Positions 1 to 13,661 of a DNA stretch of 64,000 nucleotides are shown piece by piece. Origin of the DNA: Chlorokybus atmophyticus. Its lineage: Eukaryota; Streptophyta; Chlorokybophyceae; Chlorokybales; Chlorokybaceae. How positions within the stretch are numbered: the stretch's first letter is position 1; every line of letters starts with the position of its first letter. Made by a program: the position numbers and the translations under genes. Below the pieces are notes generated by a model. That model saw only the letters and a list, made by a program, of their open reading frames with translations, ran no database searches and had not been told where the DNA came from. The DNA lies in contig RHPI01003389.1 of the NCBI GenBank assembly GCA_009103225.1, positions 513,717-577,716 of the forward strand, given 5' to 3'.

Positions 1-236
1 CGCACGCATGCGCGCGCATGCATCTCATCCCCCCCCCCACCCACACACACACCCACCCACACACACACACATGTGCACACGCATGCACGCCTCCCCCACC
101 ACCACACCACCACCACCGCCACCACACACACACATGAAAGCACACGTGCGCGCATGCAGACGCACCCGCACCCATGCACACAGCGAGAGAGCAGCCGTGC
201 ATTAGCCCAGTCACTAAGCGCTCCGCTCTTGCGCAG
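1..236. repeat. CA-rich and CCA-rich low-complexity intron end
   Basis: The first 200 bases are CA dinucleotides and CCA/CAC repeats, with scattered alternating purine-pyrimidine tracts. Short reading frames here encode only His/Thr/Pro runs and are not credible. The stretch ends in a pyrimidine-rich run and a gcgcag acceptor at 231-236, directly before the first BASS exon. It is best read as the tail of an intron whose upstream exons lie outside the window. Confidence 0.7.
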
Positions 237-1450
237 GAAGTTCATTGTAGAGAATTTCATCCCGCTTGGTTTTCTGTTTGCGCTGGTGGTTGCGCTCGCG
301 TTCCCTCAGCCCGGCCGCGAGGTGGGCAGCTGGCAGGTGGGTGGCGTGAAGGTGGTGCAGGCGGTGAACAACTTCCTGGTGTTCCTGGTGTCGGGGCTGA
401 CGCTGCGTTGGTCGGAGTTCCGGGCGCTGCGCGTGCATTGGCTCGGCGCACTCTATGGATCCGTCGCCATTCTCGCCATCACGCCGTGCCTCGGCTTCGC
501 TACGCGATCGCTACCACTTAAGCCGACCGAGTTCGCCACCGGTGAGTGTGCGTGAGTGTGCTATGGTGTGTTGTGCAAGTGCTGACACCCTCATGGATGT
601 TTCTGATCTCAGGCTTGACTATCTTCACCACCGTGCCAACCACGTTGGGCGTTGGCGTGGCCCTTGTTGGTGCCAGCAAAGGCAATCAGGTGAGGGCACG
701 TAGTATACGCACGAAATTTATGCGCTCTGTTCTGTGGGTTTGGGGTGTATGTGCAACCCCTTATGGTTGTCATGCAAAGGTGCTGGCATTGTTCTTCACG
801 ATCGCCACCAACCTGCTGGGCATTGTGTCCGTACCTTACGAGCTGCGGCTGCTGCTCAACAACAGCACCGTGAGCGTCAACCCAGCGGACCTCGTTGTGA
901 AGCTCCTGCTCACCGTCCTCGTGCCCACCGTCATTGGCAAGGTGCGGGTGTGTGTCGCTCACGCTCAAATAGTACTCAATGTTATACAACTGATGTTTGT
1001 GCGCAGGTAGTGTGCAGCAACAGCGCGCGTGTGCAGTCGTTTGTGAAGCGTCGTCGTGTCGAGCTGAGCCTGTTCAGCAGCGCGAACCTCGTTTGCATCG
1101 TGTGGCAGACGCTGAGCGGTGCGCGTGACGTGCTTGTGCGCCAGGCCTTCACCCACATCCTCGCGGTGATCGGTTGCGCTGCGGCCGTGCACGTGGGCTA
1201 CCTCCTCTTCAACGCGGGCGCAGTGAGGCTGCTGCGGCTGCCGCTCGTGGAGGCCATCGCAGTGGTTATCATGGCGTCGCAGAAATCAGCACCCGTGGCT
1301 GTGACCGTCATATCGTATGTTACGACGGACATCGTGCAGCAGGGATTGCTGGCTGTACCCGCCATCGTTGGACAGCTCACGCAGATATTCCTAGGAAGCG
1401 CACTCGCCAAAGTTCTCGCAAAACAGGTCGACAAAGAGTCGCGCGATTGA
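237..1450 (+). CDS. BASS4: BASS4/SLC10A7-type sodium/solute cotransporter, 5' partial
   Basis: Four exons (237-541, 613-689, 780-941, 1007-1450) join in phase and end in TGA at 1448-1450. The product is a polytopic membrane protein. It has the NFIPLGFL opening helix, a VSGLTLR segment, a VPTTLGVGVAL segment, an ATNLLGI segment and a late ASQKSAPVAV segment. These are the landmarks of the SLC10A7/BASS4 branch of the bile acid:Na+ symporter superfamily; plant BASS4 is predicted to be plastidial. The N-terminus, including any transit peptide, lies upstream of the window, so targeting cannot be judged. The acceptor of the third exon (caaag at 775-779) is unusual but keeps the frame. The transported substrate cannot be read from the sequence. 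Confidence 0.88.
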
Positions 1451-1866
1451 CTGCAAGCATAGGTCAGCAAGTTGTCATTTTTTCTGCCGGGAGTTGTTGC
1501 TGGTGACGGTAGGTACTTTGGGTAACTATTGCTGTTGCATGTGACTGAAGCGTGGTCATGTGTTGGATGTCCAAATACACCTCAGTGTATATTACTGTGC
1601 ACACAAGGTCACATGCTCTAACCTGTACAATCTCTTCCCAACCTACCCGTGATTACTCTGTGCTGTACACTAAAAGTTCTTACATACTGTTGTGCTCTGG
1701 GGAACAAGCGCAGTGTGCGGCCCACCCTCCAGCACAAATCCCAACATGTTGTGCATGTTGTGCATGTTGGGACCCCTGTAGCTCAGATATTGCAGGCAAC
1801 ATTGAGAACAGCTGGACGATGTAGTCCATAGAGCAGGATGCGCCGCGCATTGCAGTTTCACAACCG
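1451..1866. other. Intergenic, tail-to-tail gene ends
   Basis: This 3' flank lies between the converging BASS gene (+) and coiled-coil gene A (-). A short direct repeat of the type tgttgtgcatgt lies at about 1745-1770. I see no gene here. Confidence 0.5.
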
Positions 1867-4435
1867 TCATTGCAGATCAACCTGGACATTTTCTCCCTCG
1901 CCAAAGGCAGACGGCTCTTCCAGCTCCGTTAACCTTGTCTGTGGGGTTTCTAGTAGGCGAGCATCGTCGACTGCCACTGTCTGGCCGGCCAACCTGAACC
2001 GCAATGACTCGCACTCTGCCTCCAGCTCGTGTAACCGCGAACCTCGGTCAGCCGCCTCACCCCGCAGCTGATTCACTTCTTCCTGCAAACACGCATTTGT
2101 AGACTCTTTCTCCAGCAGCGATCGTTGCAATGTGGCCATGGCTTGATCTCGCAATTGGAGCTCGACCCTCAACTCCTCGACTGCAAAAAGCACTGTGGTT
2201 GGTAGATGCAGAAACAACTCAGCATGACAAACCTTTCCAACAAACACTTACTGGCATTGCGGAGGGTGCGAACCTCCCCTTCTCCCTCTTCCAGCCTCTG
2301 CTGCTGTCTGAATAACTGTGACTTGAGCCCTGCCATCATATCAACCTGCACGACAGCCTGTAAGTACACAGGCACAGCATTCTCGGTTACTCGCAAGCGC
2401 TAAGCTGCCAATACAGGGTTTAACTTACCGCCTTAGCGCTCATGCGCTCCTCCACGTCTCGCATCCGCTCCGCCTCCACCGCTTGTATGCTCGCCTGCCC
2501 ATCAACCATGGATACATGTCCATGATCTTTATGCTAATGCACTACACACCTGGAGGTCTGAATTGACCGCTGCAAGTCGCTGTAACTCAGACTCCCTGCT
2601 GGCCAGCTGCGGAGACGGGCCACAATGCTGATCAATCGATTACTCCATTCAGTCAACTATAGGCTTACCACGACACAGCCACACATGACATGCACGCATG
2701 CTAACCAAGCCAATAACACCTCTTACCTGCTTGACCAGACTTGTGCTTGCCAGTTGGTCAGCGTCATCCGTTGACGCTCTAGCTGCTTCCATCCTCTCAA
2801 TGCGTGCCTGAAAATGCACAGCAAAGTTGTGTACAAGACTCTTGCAAACGTGGTGAACTCACTAGCAAAGCACCTGCAATTGGGCGCTAACTGCAGTCAG
2901 CCGCTGAACCTCCGCGTCCCTTTGCGCAAACTGCAGCTTGCCGTCAGTAAACATCCAGACAAGTTTGAAGCAAGTTACAACAAACAAGCTTACCTCCTTC
3001 AATGCATCGCTTGCCTCCGCAGCCCTCTGAGCTGATTCCCCCTCCAGGCTAGCGATCCGAGCCTACCCCAATAAGTATGCTAAGCAATGTATGCACCTCT
3101 TCCGGACAGCAGGTGCAACAGAACCTGGCTCACCTGCAGGGAGGCAATATGCTGCTGCGTGCGCTCATCACTAGTTGCTGCCAGCTGCGGGTGCTGCTGC
3201 TGCCGTTGCTCAAGAAGAGCTTCCTCTAAGTCCGCCATACATGACTGACATGCACGCAGCACACAACTTGAGTAACACGCATGCCCCCACGAATGCAACT
3301 GTACACCCATACACACCTTGAGCCCGGCAAATTTGGCCCGCAGCCCCACACTTCCCGCAGCTTCCTCTTCTAGCTCGTCATCCTTGTTGTCAATGGCAGA
3401 CTGGATAGGAACATACGCTTGGCTGCGCTTCGCACTGCCCTGCTGCTGCTCATAGCTGTCCACCAGCACAGCCCTTGCACGCTTGCCGCCACCTCGCTCT
3501 CGGGCGTCCCATGGGAGGACATCAGGCCGGGATTGGTCTTGTGCGGTGGGTGAGTCATTGATGGCTGAAGGCCTGTGGTTGCTGGTGGCGGCATTGTTGT
3601 GGATGTGGTGGATGGGTGAGATGTTCTGCTCGGCGGCAGCTGAGGCGGAGGCTAGGGGCGGGCCAGGCTTGTTCTTCTTGTTGACAAGACGGGCGCGCTG
3701 CTCGGGCGTGATGGCCTTGCATGCAGCAGTGGCAAGGTGGTCGTGGCAGACCTTGGCTGGGTTGGAGACGTTGAGGTGCACCTCGCCGCAGACGCAGCGC
3801 AGGCCCAGGCCGAGCACGGCGGAGGGGCTGCTGCTGCCATTCGGGCCTGTGCTGGCGTTGCCGTCCACCACAAGCACCGGCGTCAGGTAGCACCAGAAAG
3901 ACGCTCCGGCGGCGCCTCCAGGCCGGCCCAGGGCCTTGCGGCGCTGCTCCTCCAGGCGCAAGTACTCCGCCCTGGCCTCCCTCCAACCCCAACCCCGCTG
4001 CTTGCTGGCCTGCCTCAGCTTCCTGCTCACCTTGGCGCTGGCGGCGACCGCCCGCAAGCCCTCCACCTCCGCAACGCCGTCGCTGTCGCCCTCCCCGTCC
4101 CCGCCTCCTTCCCCGTCACCCTCAACGCCGCCCTCAACGTCACCGCCCCCGGGCAACCCCGCCCCAGCACTGCTAGGTGTGCCAGGCCCTACTCCCCCCG
4201 CCCCAACCTCCGTGAGGGACGCCAGCGCCGCCGCCGTGGCATGGCCGTGCAGGTGCTGCTGATGCTGATGCTGGAGGTGCTGCTGGTGCTGAAGCTGATG
4301 AACGTCAGCTGCAGCATAGTGCACAGTATGACCATGATGTTGGTGATGAAGATGGTGACCGAACCCTCCTCCTCCCCCGCCCCCCGGCGACGCCGACGCC
4401 GACACCACGGAGGAAGCGGGCGGCACACTGGCCAT
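1867..4435 (-). CDS. Coiled-coil protein A with Cys/His-rich N-terminal region
   Basis: Nine exons on the minus strand (4435-3317, 3244-3134, 3062-2994, 2936-2874, 2807-2727, 2606-2550, 2494-2429, 2345-2252, 2180-1867) join without a frame break into about 657 residues. The first exon encodes a Gly/His/Gln-rich start, an acidic low-complexity segment, and a Cys/His cluster (around residues 180-245: WCYLTP, RCVCGE, VCHDHL) that could bind metal. A nuclear-type basic stretch follows. From about residue 355 on it is almost wholly heptad-like coiled coil, with segments such as MADLEEALLEQRQQQ, GLKSQLFRQQQRLEEGE and RFRLAGQTV. These exons match, one by one and with the same phases, exons of the larger gene at 29.7-36.2 kb. 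No function is recognised; a cytoskeletal or scaffold role is only a guess from the coiled coil. The ATG at 4435 is the first in the open frame. The gene is divergent from the dehydrogenase at 5336. Confidence 0.72.
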
Positions 4436-5335
4436 TGCCTGGCTGCTCCGCCTCCGCCTGCGTGCGCACCGCCCTGGGAAGGAAGGTTTTGCGGAGGAAA
4501 AAGCAGCGAAAGGAAAACCCTAGCCGTTAGTTAGTTACCAGCTGAGGGTAGCTACTAACGCCGCCTTCCTCCGCACAGCTTCCCTGCCCATCATCATAAC
4601 GTTAGTTGTTCACGCCCCGCATTGCTCATTGTTCGTGTTCGGTTATCTGACGCACGAAACTGTCCGGCGCAGAGCGGGAATGCGATCGCGTTATTTCCGC
4701 TCAATTCAGTAACTTACAGACGTCCTGCGACAGTCCGCACTGCTCCAGCCCCGCGGCGGCGGCGGCAACGGTGCTGCTCCAGCCGCTGTGACTGCATGCA
4801 CCTCTGCGACTGACGTTCAAGCAAGCTTCGAGAGCTCTACAGAGTGCTGAAAGGTAGCACGCAGGCTGCTGATGTACGTGACATGGCACCAGCAGCAGCC
4901 TGCATGCTGGTGCTTATGTGCACGCCTTTGCGTCTGTGGCAAACGCCGACTGGTTTTGTTGCTGTGCATAGAGACGTAATGTCTTCTGCTGGTATCGTTA
5001 TCTCAGCGGTTTGAGTGGATCATACGTGCCCAGCACTAACTGGTTCAGTGGACAAGCATTTCACAGCATACTGGGTGTGTCCAGTTGCGTCTGTTGGCTT
5101 GCTGCTTGCTCCAGTTGTTTAGAGGATGCAGAATGCAGCCTACTACGCTGCAATGCACGCAGGTGCTTGTTGATCACAGACGAGCCACATGCAAGCGCAC
5201 TTGCACACAGATAAACAAAGGCACGCAAGTACTCGCACGACACAAAAGCACCCACACATGCACGCAGGCACGATTGAAGCCATGCTTACACATCGAAGCC
5301 AGACTTCTTTGTTTGTCCACACAGGCGTGACGGCC
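4436..5335. other. Divergent intergenic region between gene A and the dehydrogenase
   Basis: This stretch of about 900 bases separates two divergently transcribed genes and must hold both promoters. It contains a GCGG-rich patch (4755-4770) and CA/TG-rich DNA near 5200-5260. I found no further exon with good coding character. An upstream non-coding exon of the dehydrogenase could end at a pyrimidine/ACAG acceptor near 5324. Confidence 0.4.
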
Positions 5336-6822
5336 ATGCGCGCGGGGGTGTTCGGGGGCGCGGGTTGCGTTCGCTTTGTGGAGGATGCGGAGCGCCCTCA
5401 GCTGAGTGACATCAGCGAGGATGACGCAGACTCTGTCATCGTGGCGGTCCGCCTGGCCGGTCTTTGCGGATCTGACTTGCACCCGTGAGTTTGATTTTGG
5501 CTTAGTTGGCTAATGCCACACTCGTGTATCAACCAGAAATCATCACACACGCAGGTATGCTGGGAGGGAACTCGGCCTCGACCTCGGCACCATCATGGGT
5601 CACGAGTTGGTCGGCACGGTGCGTACTTGGGCAACCCATGTGCAATATACGCGCGTATGCGCGTGCATGTGCATGTGCATTGCCCATAACAGCCAAAGGC
5701 ACGCCCAACAGGTGCATGAATCTGGCAAGAACGTCACCAACTTTGAAGTCGGCGACTCGGTGTGCTCGCCCTTCACTGTCAACTGCGGTCATTGTTTCTA
5801 CTGCGAAAAGGTGAACCAACGGCAATATGCTGTTGTGGTCCCGCAACAATATGTTGGCAACCAGATTACCGCTGACACACACAACACAGGGTTTGACAGC
5901 GAGGTGCGAAAAGTCGAAGTGTTTCGGTTGGGTGGAGAATGGGGCGGGCTTGCAGGGTGCACAGGCGCAGTATGTGAAGGTTCCCATGGCCGACGCGACC
6001 CTTGTGCACCTCCCCGACGGCGTGACAGACATGGAGGCTCTCCTGCTCGGTGACGTGCTGCCAACCGGTTACTTCTGCGCCGAGCGCGCGCTGGAAGGCG
6101 TGGATTTCCAGCAGGAAGAGGTTGTTGTTGTGATTGGCTGCGGACCCGTCGGCCTCATGGCCATTGCCTCGGCTTTTCACCTCGGCGCTCCCCGCGTGAT
6201 TGCTTTTGACTCTGTCCCTGCAAGACTCTCCAAGGCAAGGGAGCTAGGCGCAGAGGCCTTTGACATAACCATCCATGAACCCTGGCAGGTTGGCAGTGCT
6301 TGTACATATCTGTTGGAGGTATTTCGTACACATGGTAAGTAGCATGTGCATTGAAGTGTGTGCGTTGGCTCTGTTGGGTGTGCAGACTGTGCAGGAGCAT
6401 TCAATCGGCAGAGGCGTGCCAGCAGTAATGGAGGTACATGTCTGTCTAGTTTGTCTACTGAACTGCTATGCTATGTTGTTGCGATGATGAGATGTTTCTC
6501 GCAGGTTGTTGGCTTGCCGCAAGCGCTGAAAATGGCTTATGACCTCATTCGCCCGTTTGGCACAATCTCTTCAGTTGGGTGTCACACAGCACCCAGCTTT
6601 CCATTCTCTCCAGCGGACATGTACAACAAGAATGTTACACTGAAGATGGGACGGTGTCCTGCACGGGCGTACATGCAGAAAGCTCTCGCGTTGATTCGCA
6701 CTAGGAGGTTCAATGTGGAGTCGTTGTTTACACATTCTTTTCCACTAGCACAATGCGCTGCTGCATACGACATGTTCAACAAGAAAACGGATGGCTGCAT
6801 TAAGGTGGCCTTCACACCTTAA
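5336..6822 (+). CDS. Zinc-dependent MDR alcohol/formaldehyde dehydrogenase-like protein
   Basis: Six exons (5336-5484, 5555-5618, 5712-5810, 5890-6288, 6386-6433, 6505-6822) give 358 residues, normal for the medium-chain dehydrogenase/reductase family. Catalytic-zinc signatures are visible: LCGSDLH (first Cys ligand) and GHELVG (GHE motif). The structural-zinc cysteines follow in CGHCFYCEK and ARCEK. The Rossmann glycine motif is VIGCGPVG, ending in an acidic residue in VIAFDSVP that favours NAD(H). LPTGYF, YNKNVTLKMGRCP and the C-terminal CIKVAF resemble the FDH_like_2 subgroup (formaldehyde dehydrogenase-like). The expected reaction is NAD-linked oxidation of an alcohol or aldehyde adduct; the substrate is not readable. 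Start at ATG 5336 because MRAGVFGGAG aligns with the family N-terminus. No transit peptide is seen. Confidence 0.88.
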
Positions 6823-7675
6823 AATTACGCAAGAGGTGACCTGCGCGCGCTTCAATCTGTCGCAATTCACCAGCAACAGAGTATGCCCAACACTCGCAGT
6901 ATGTGCGTTTCACTAGAGTGTGCTGATCGCACACACTCTGCCCGAGCCATGGTGGCCATGCTGGTGGCAATTCGCGCAGCTGGTCACCCTTTGAAGCGGC
7001 TACTGCCGACATTGAGGCAGCAGAGGCTACGCACTACCAGCCCTGCGGTACAACTTGGTCATTCAGTCTTGAAGAACCAGCTGTCACTGCAAAGATTGCG
7101 GGGAGCAGGCTGCTGGTAACACGGCATGTGTAGCAGTGCCGTGCTGCACCCTGCGCGAGGGGCACTGCGCACGGTAATGTTGATGTTGGTAGTGCATGGC
7201 AAGGGTTGTGCTACAAGCGGAGGAGCTGAGTGGCGGGCAGCAGAAGCGGAGGGAGGTGGAGGGGGAAGAGAGGGTGGGGAAGTCGTTGTTGATGATGTGC
7301 ATGTTGCTTTGCTTGTCAACAACTGACAGCAACCCCTGCGGGCAGGGGATTGTGTCTGCATATACCGCCTTGCATGACTGACGGGTGCTGACAGTAGAGT
7401 AGTGACGCAGTTGTAGCCCAGTGGTTTACCGGAAATGATGGTTGGCATGTGATGCCGCGCCACTGTTGACTCATATTCTATGCATGCGCACTTGTGTTCC
7501 GCATTTTGTGTACAAACTATACATGAAGCATCATTGCCGTAAGCTTAGCAACTAGTTCTTGCAAAATCAAACAATGTACAACCAATCCAGCCCTAACAAG
7601 CTAGCACTAAGAGTGCAATCAGTGCACAATGTAATTTACAAATGCGACCCTAAGTGGTCAAACAATAAGCGTCAA
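6823..7675. other. Intergenic region between two converging genes
   Basis: This 3' flank of about 850 bases lies between the dehydrogenase (+) and proline dehydrogenase (-). It holds a GA/GG-rich patch (about 7235-7285). No exon or RNA gene is recognised. Confidence 0.45.
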
Positions 7676-9792
<2,117 letters not shown>

Positions 9793-9810
9793 CAACGCAC
9801 ACTCACGCAC

Positions 9811-12677
9811 ACAGTGTGCTGCAGGTCCGCCTCCTGATCGGCGTTGTCGGTGTTGTTCTTAGGCGCCAGGCACTTGCCTGATGTGTGCCTACGTGGCGGT
9901 CGAGAGGTCGAGTCGTCGCGGGGCGAATTCAGACAGAGAGAAGTGTGAGTTGGCGCGGGGCGTCAGCAGTGCTGACTGGGACGCTTTGAGGCGTGCGCGC
10001 GCGCGCAGACATTTTAAGAGATTGCGTACTATTGCATCGGCGCGAGTCCGGGCCCTGCAGGCACAGGCCAAAGGGGGTGAAACCCCGCATAGGGGAGGGG
10101 GAAAAACTACAAGCACTTCATAATGCTGTACGCCGACATTGATGAGGGTAGACTGTACAGCCTATACAACTTTCTATGGAACCGATTTACATGTGGCAAA
10201 GTTCGCCCTTTATAGTGACAATCACACTCGCTGTAAGGACCAATCGCGCCACTAGGGAGCGTCATTATGAAGAGGGTATACATGATGGAATGCATTGGTT
10301 AGAGTTTGCCTGATTGTGATGTAAAAGTTGGTGCAAACATTGCACCAACATTACACACACCACTACCTTAATCGTTGTCTCGTTGCAATGACCAGTTGTC
10401 GTTGCATCGCAAATGTCTCGCTACAATGACATTATGTCACTACAACAAGGTCATGTGCTCTAATGACCATTGTCTCTGTATGAAGGTTGTGATACCCTGT
10501 ATGTAGTGACAATTATGCTTAAAACATACGTGGTCACTACATCGAGGGTAGACTGTACCGTACATCAACATACTTTTGCTTATGTAAACTGCGTATTAAC
10601 TGATACCTGTCGATCGAAATGCAACGTGATTTATGTTCAACACGCAACTCATTATTTAAACTTTAAGCCGAAGAGTCATAAGTTAAGACAATTATAACAT
10701 ACATATATATATTATTAATATATCGCCAACATGGCGTTGTCGTGCAAGGAAAGCTCTGACTGCGGGGGGTGTCTCGCAATGGGAACGTGTACACCAACGC
10801 CCGCAATGTGGACAGTGGGTAGTGCTGCGGGGCAGCATAAGGGGTTCGAAGCAGAGTGAAAGGACCATGCAAAGGCCTTGGTGCAAGCACAATTGTGAAG
10901 CAATGTTGTCTTCAAAAGTCTCAGGTGTAACGCCGCCGCTTCCACGCCAGTATTATACATATGTATATACATTGTTAATATATCGCTAACATGTTGTTGT
11001 CGTGCAAGGAAAGCTCGGACGGCGGGGTGTGTCTCGTAGTGGGAACGCGTACACCAAAGAGCGCAAGTGTGGAGAGTGGGTAGTGCTGCGGGGCAGCATG
11101 AGGGGTTCGAAGCAGATTGAAAAGAAGCTACAAGGGTTTTGGTGCCTAATGGTGAAGCGCTCATTGCTTAGCAATGGGTGCAAGAGACAGTGAGAAGGGA
11201 AAGTAAATTGTGTGGCCCTCTTATCTTGGTGTGAGGTGATAGTCACACAACAAGCTCTTAAACAAGGATGCATGTGAACAAGCACACAACGATTATAGAT
11301 TGTAGGTTGCATGTGCGTTCCGTTTAGCTAAGTGCCACTGAGCTGTTAATTCAGTGCATCCAATCGAGTGTAATTACACATTGCATGCACTGAAACAGCA
11401 AGGGCAATTGAATGCGAGAAAGCTAAGAATGCTTCCGTGCAAGGCAAGCAAGGTACCGTATCGTGATAGTGATGCAGTCTGCAGGCATTGGGGCAATGGC
11501 CACGCCACAAAGTTGGCATCAGATCTTGCGCACCTGAGGGCGCAAGAAAGAACAAACACAAGAGAGCGGAGTAAAGACAAAAAATAAAAGGGTTTACAAC
11601 CCAAGGATTTGGGGTAACAGCTCACGCTAACTCAACTCGCTCTCTACGCAGTGTGCATGCACGCGGTTCACCTAGCTGATGGTGTCTTCATAAGTCTCAG
11701 ATGCAACACCACCGCTTCCGCACCAATCCGCTCACTTGCGGCTTATTGCCGACCATTGCGCTAAGCCTAAGAGCAGCGGTCTCTTTGACATAACGGTTTT
11801 GTCGAATAGAGCTGACGGTGTCGGTCGCCGCCATAGCTCTCTCTTCTAATTGGTCGGTGCCAGAGGTGGCGTCGATGGGTGTGATCACTGCTGCCAATGA
11901 GGCAGATGGCGTGAACTGGTTTAGAGGATTTGAATGCTGGAGCGCACAAGGGGTGCGAGGGAGTAATGCGTGTTAGAGGTCTTCGCCATGACATTGTTAA
12001 TGTACATGAGATTTGATCAATTCATATTCATATTGCATCATTGCATACGCTATACGTTGTTTTGAGTACTATGTTTAAAATACGCACTGCGATAGATTGT
12101 GCGCGACAAGCGCAAACACATATGCTACAATTTTTATTTATTACAACAACCATATGTATGGTCGTCAATAAAAGTAATAATGCTGTTCACAAAATTAAAG
12201 GTATGTACCTTATAACATAGATGTAATATCCAATGTTATTGTGCAATAACAATGGTGATGTCACCACCGAAATCATTATAACTTTACGATTGTTTAAAAT
12301 GAATCATAAGATCTCAGATTTGTACATCACACGTTACGGGTTATACATCACATCTGTTCAATTATAAAAGGGTGCAATTGTTCCCAACGTATACACTCAC
12401 TCATCATGTGCCGGATGCGTAGCAGGTATCACAATAACCGCATGTTGTTGCCGGGGTTATGCATGCGGCATGCACAATCGTTGGTGGGCCCCACAACAAC
12501 ACAAGAAGGGCAGTCAAGCTAGCATAAGCACATATTAGGTAGCTTAGCTGTGTACCGGTAACAACATGTGATGGATTGAAATATGTTTTGCATGCATGTA
12601 TATTATGCAGCTGCAGTGTGCGCATGTTGCAAACGTATCATATGATAATTCTTGTTGTTGATCGTGTGTGCTAAAGC
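9811..12677. other. Gene-poor, AT-richer repeat region
   Basis: No convincing gene is present from the ProDH start to the LTR element. The stretch contains a diverged direct duplication (10697-10905 and 10957-11178) and a further short repeat of its flank (11685-11735). AT-rich DNA lies around 12000-12400. Base composition is clearly lower in GC than in the flanking genes. It is probably a graveyard of old mobile elements. Confidence 0.5.
10697..11178. repeat. Diverged tandem duplication of a ~200-bp unit
   Basis: The units 10697-10905 and 10957-11178 share long near-identical stretches. Examples are gtcgtgcaaggaaagctc, gtgtctcg-agtgggaacg-gtacacca, gtagtgctgcggggcagcat and ggggttcgaagcag. 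Each begins with an AT-rich palindrome-like run ending in ttaatatatcgc. The spacer between them (10912-10950) recurs in altered form at 11685-11735. They may be remnants of LTRs or of a non-autonomous element. Confidence 0.7.
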
Positions 12678-13011
12678 TGTGAGGAGGGGTGCTACCGCCC
12701 CCTCTAATCCCCTACCCCAACACCGCCATTAGCCACGACGCCGTCACCGCCGCCGCCAGGGCAACAACCGAAGCAAAAGATCCCTTGGCTATGGCGGCCG
12801 CTGCATTAGTAGCGCCGCCATACAGCTGATATCAGCATGAGACTTATGTGTCATGCGGATATTAGTGTTACAGATAAGTAACACTACATTAGCGCCTTAA
12901 CACTAGGTTAACGGCCTTAATATGGCTTAATTGTCTGTATATACCCGTTGGGAATCTCATTAAATCTGAAACAAGGGCGGGGAACCTCTATAAAGGTAGC
13001 ACTCTGTTACA
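12678..13011 (-). repeat. 3' LTR of the retrotransposon
   Basis: Starts tgtgaggagg and ends ctctgttaca on the plus strand, so it has TG...CA ends. It is colinear with 20101-20441 apart from scattered substitutions and small indels. It contains a GCC-rich segment, a gatatcagc-type palindromic segment and a TATA-like tatataccc stretch. Confidence 0.93.
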
Positions 13012-13661
13012 TTCCCCCCCACTTAGGTTTCAATGTCCTCTTTAAAGGGTTAGCAAAGCCCCACTATAAGCATTAAAACCAAAGCAGTGAGAGAACCAGG
13101 GCCGAAGCGGTAAAGATGTTTGCTAGCACCCTTTTATCGTCCGCATGTGGACACAGCACTCTAGTACCCCTGAAGAATCTCTTAGCAATTGGTAAGATTC
13201 CTTTCAGGCTCCCACGTGTTGTGCTCAACACCATACCCTTTTCATTTCACCAAGTACGACGGCGCGCGTCCGCGTCGTGGCTTACGGTGACTCTGAATTT
13301 CCACCTCATACTTTAATCTATTGTCGCCATCCACTGCAACGGGGGGTGGAGGAGGTTGAACCCGACCGTCAAAACGGTACGGTTTAGGGTATACTCACAT
13401 GAAACACATTGTGAACGCGTATCGACATCGGCAAGTCCAAACAATACGCGTGAGTGCCGACCCGATCAATCAACCTTTTCAGGCTGAAAGAGCCTGTACA
13501 GCGAAAGAAAAATTAGCGGGTGCCCACTCCCTTAATGGATATGTTTTTGGTACTCATGAGTACTGAACAGCCCACATCGTAGTTGGCCTCCTTACAATGC
13601 GCATCAGCTTGGGCTTTTGTCTGTCTTGTGCTGCGCGCAGACAGACCTTTGCCAACACTAA
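13012..13661. other. Non-coding 3' region of the retrotransposon
   Basis: Lies between the integrase end and the 3' LTR. It opens with the polypurine tract on the minus strand. No other feature is recognised. Confidence 0.5.
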
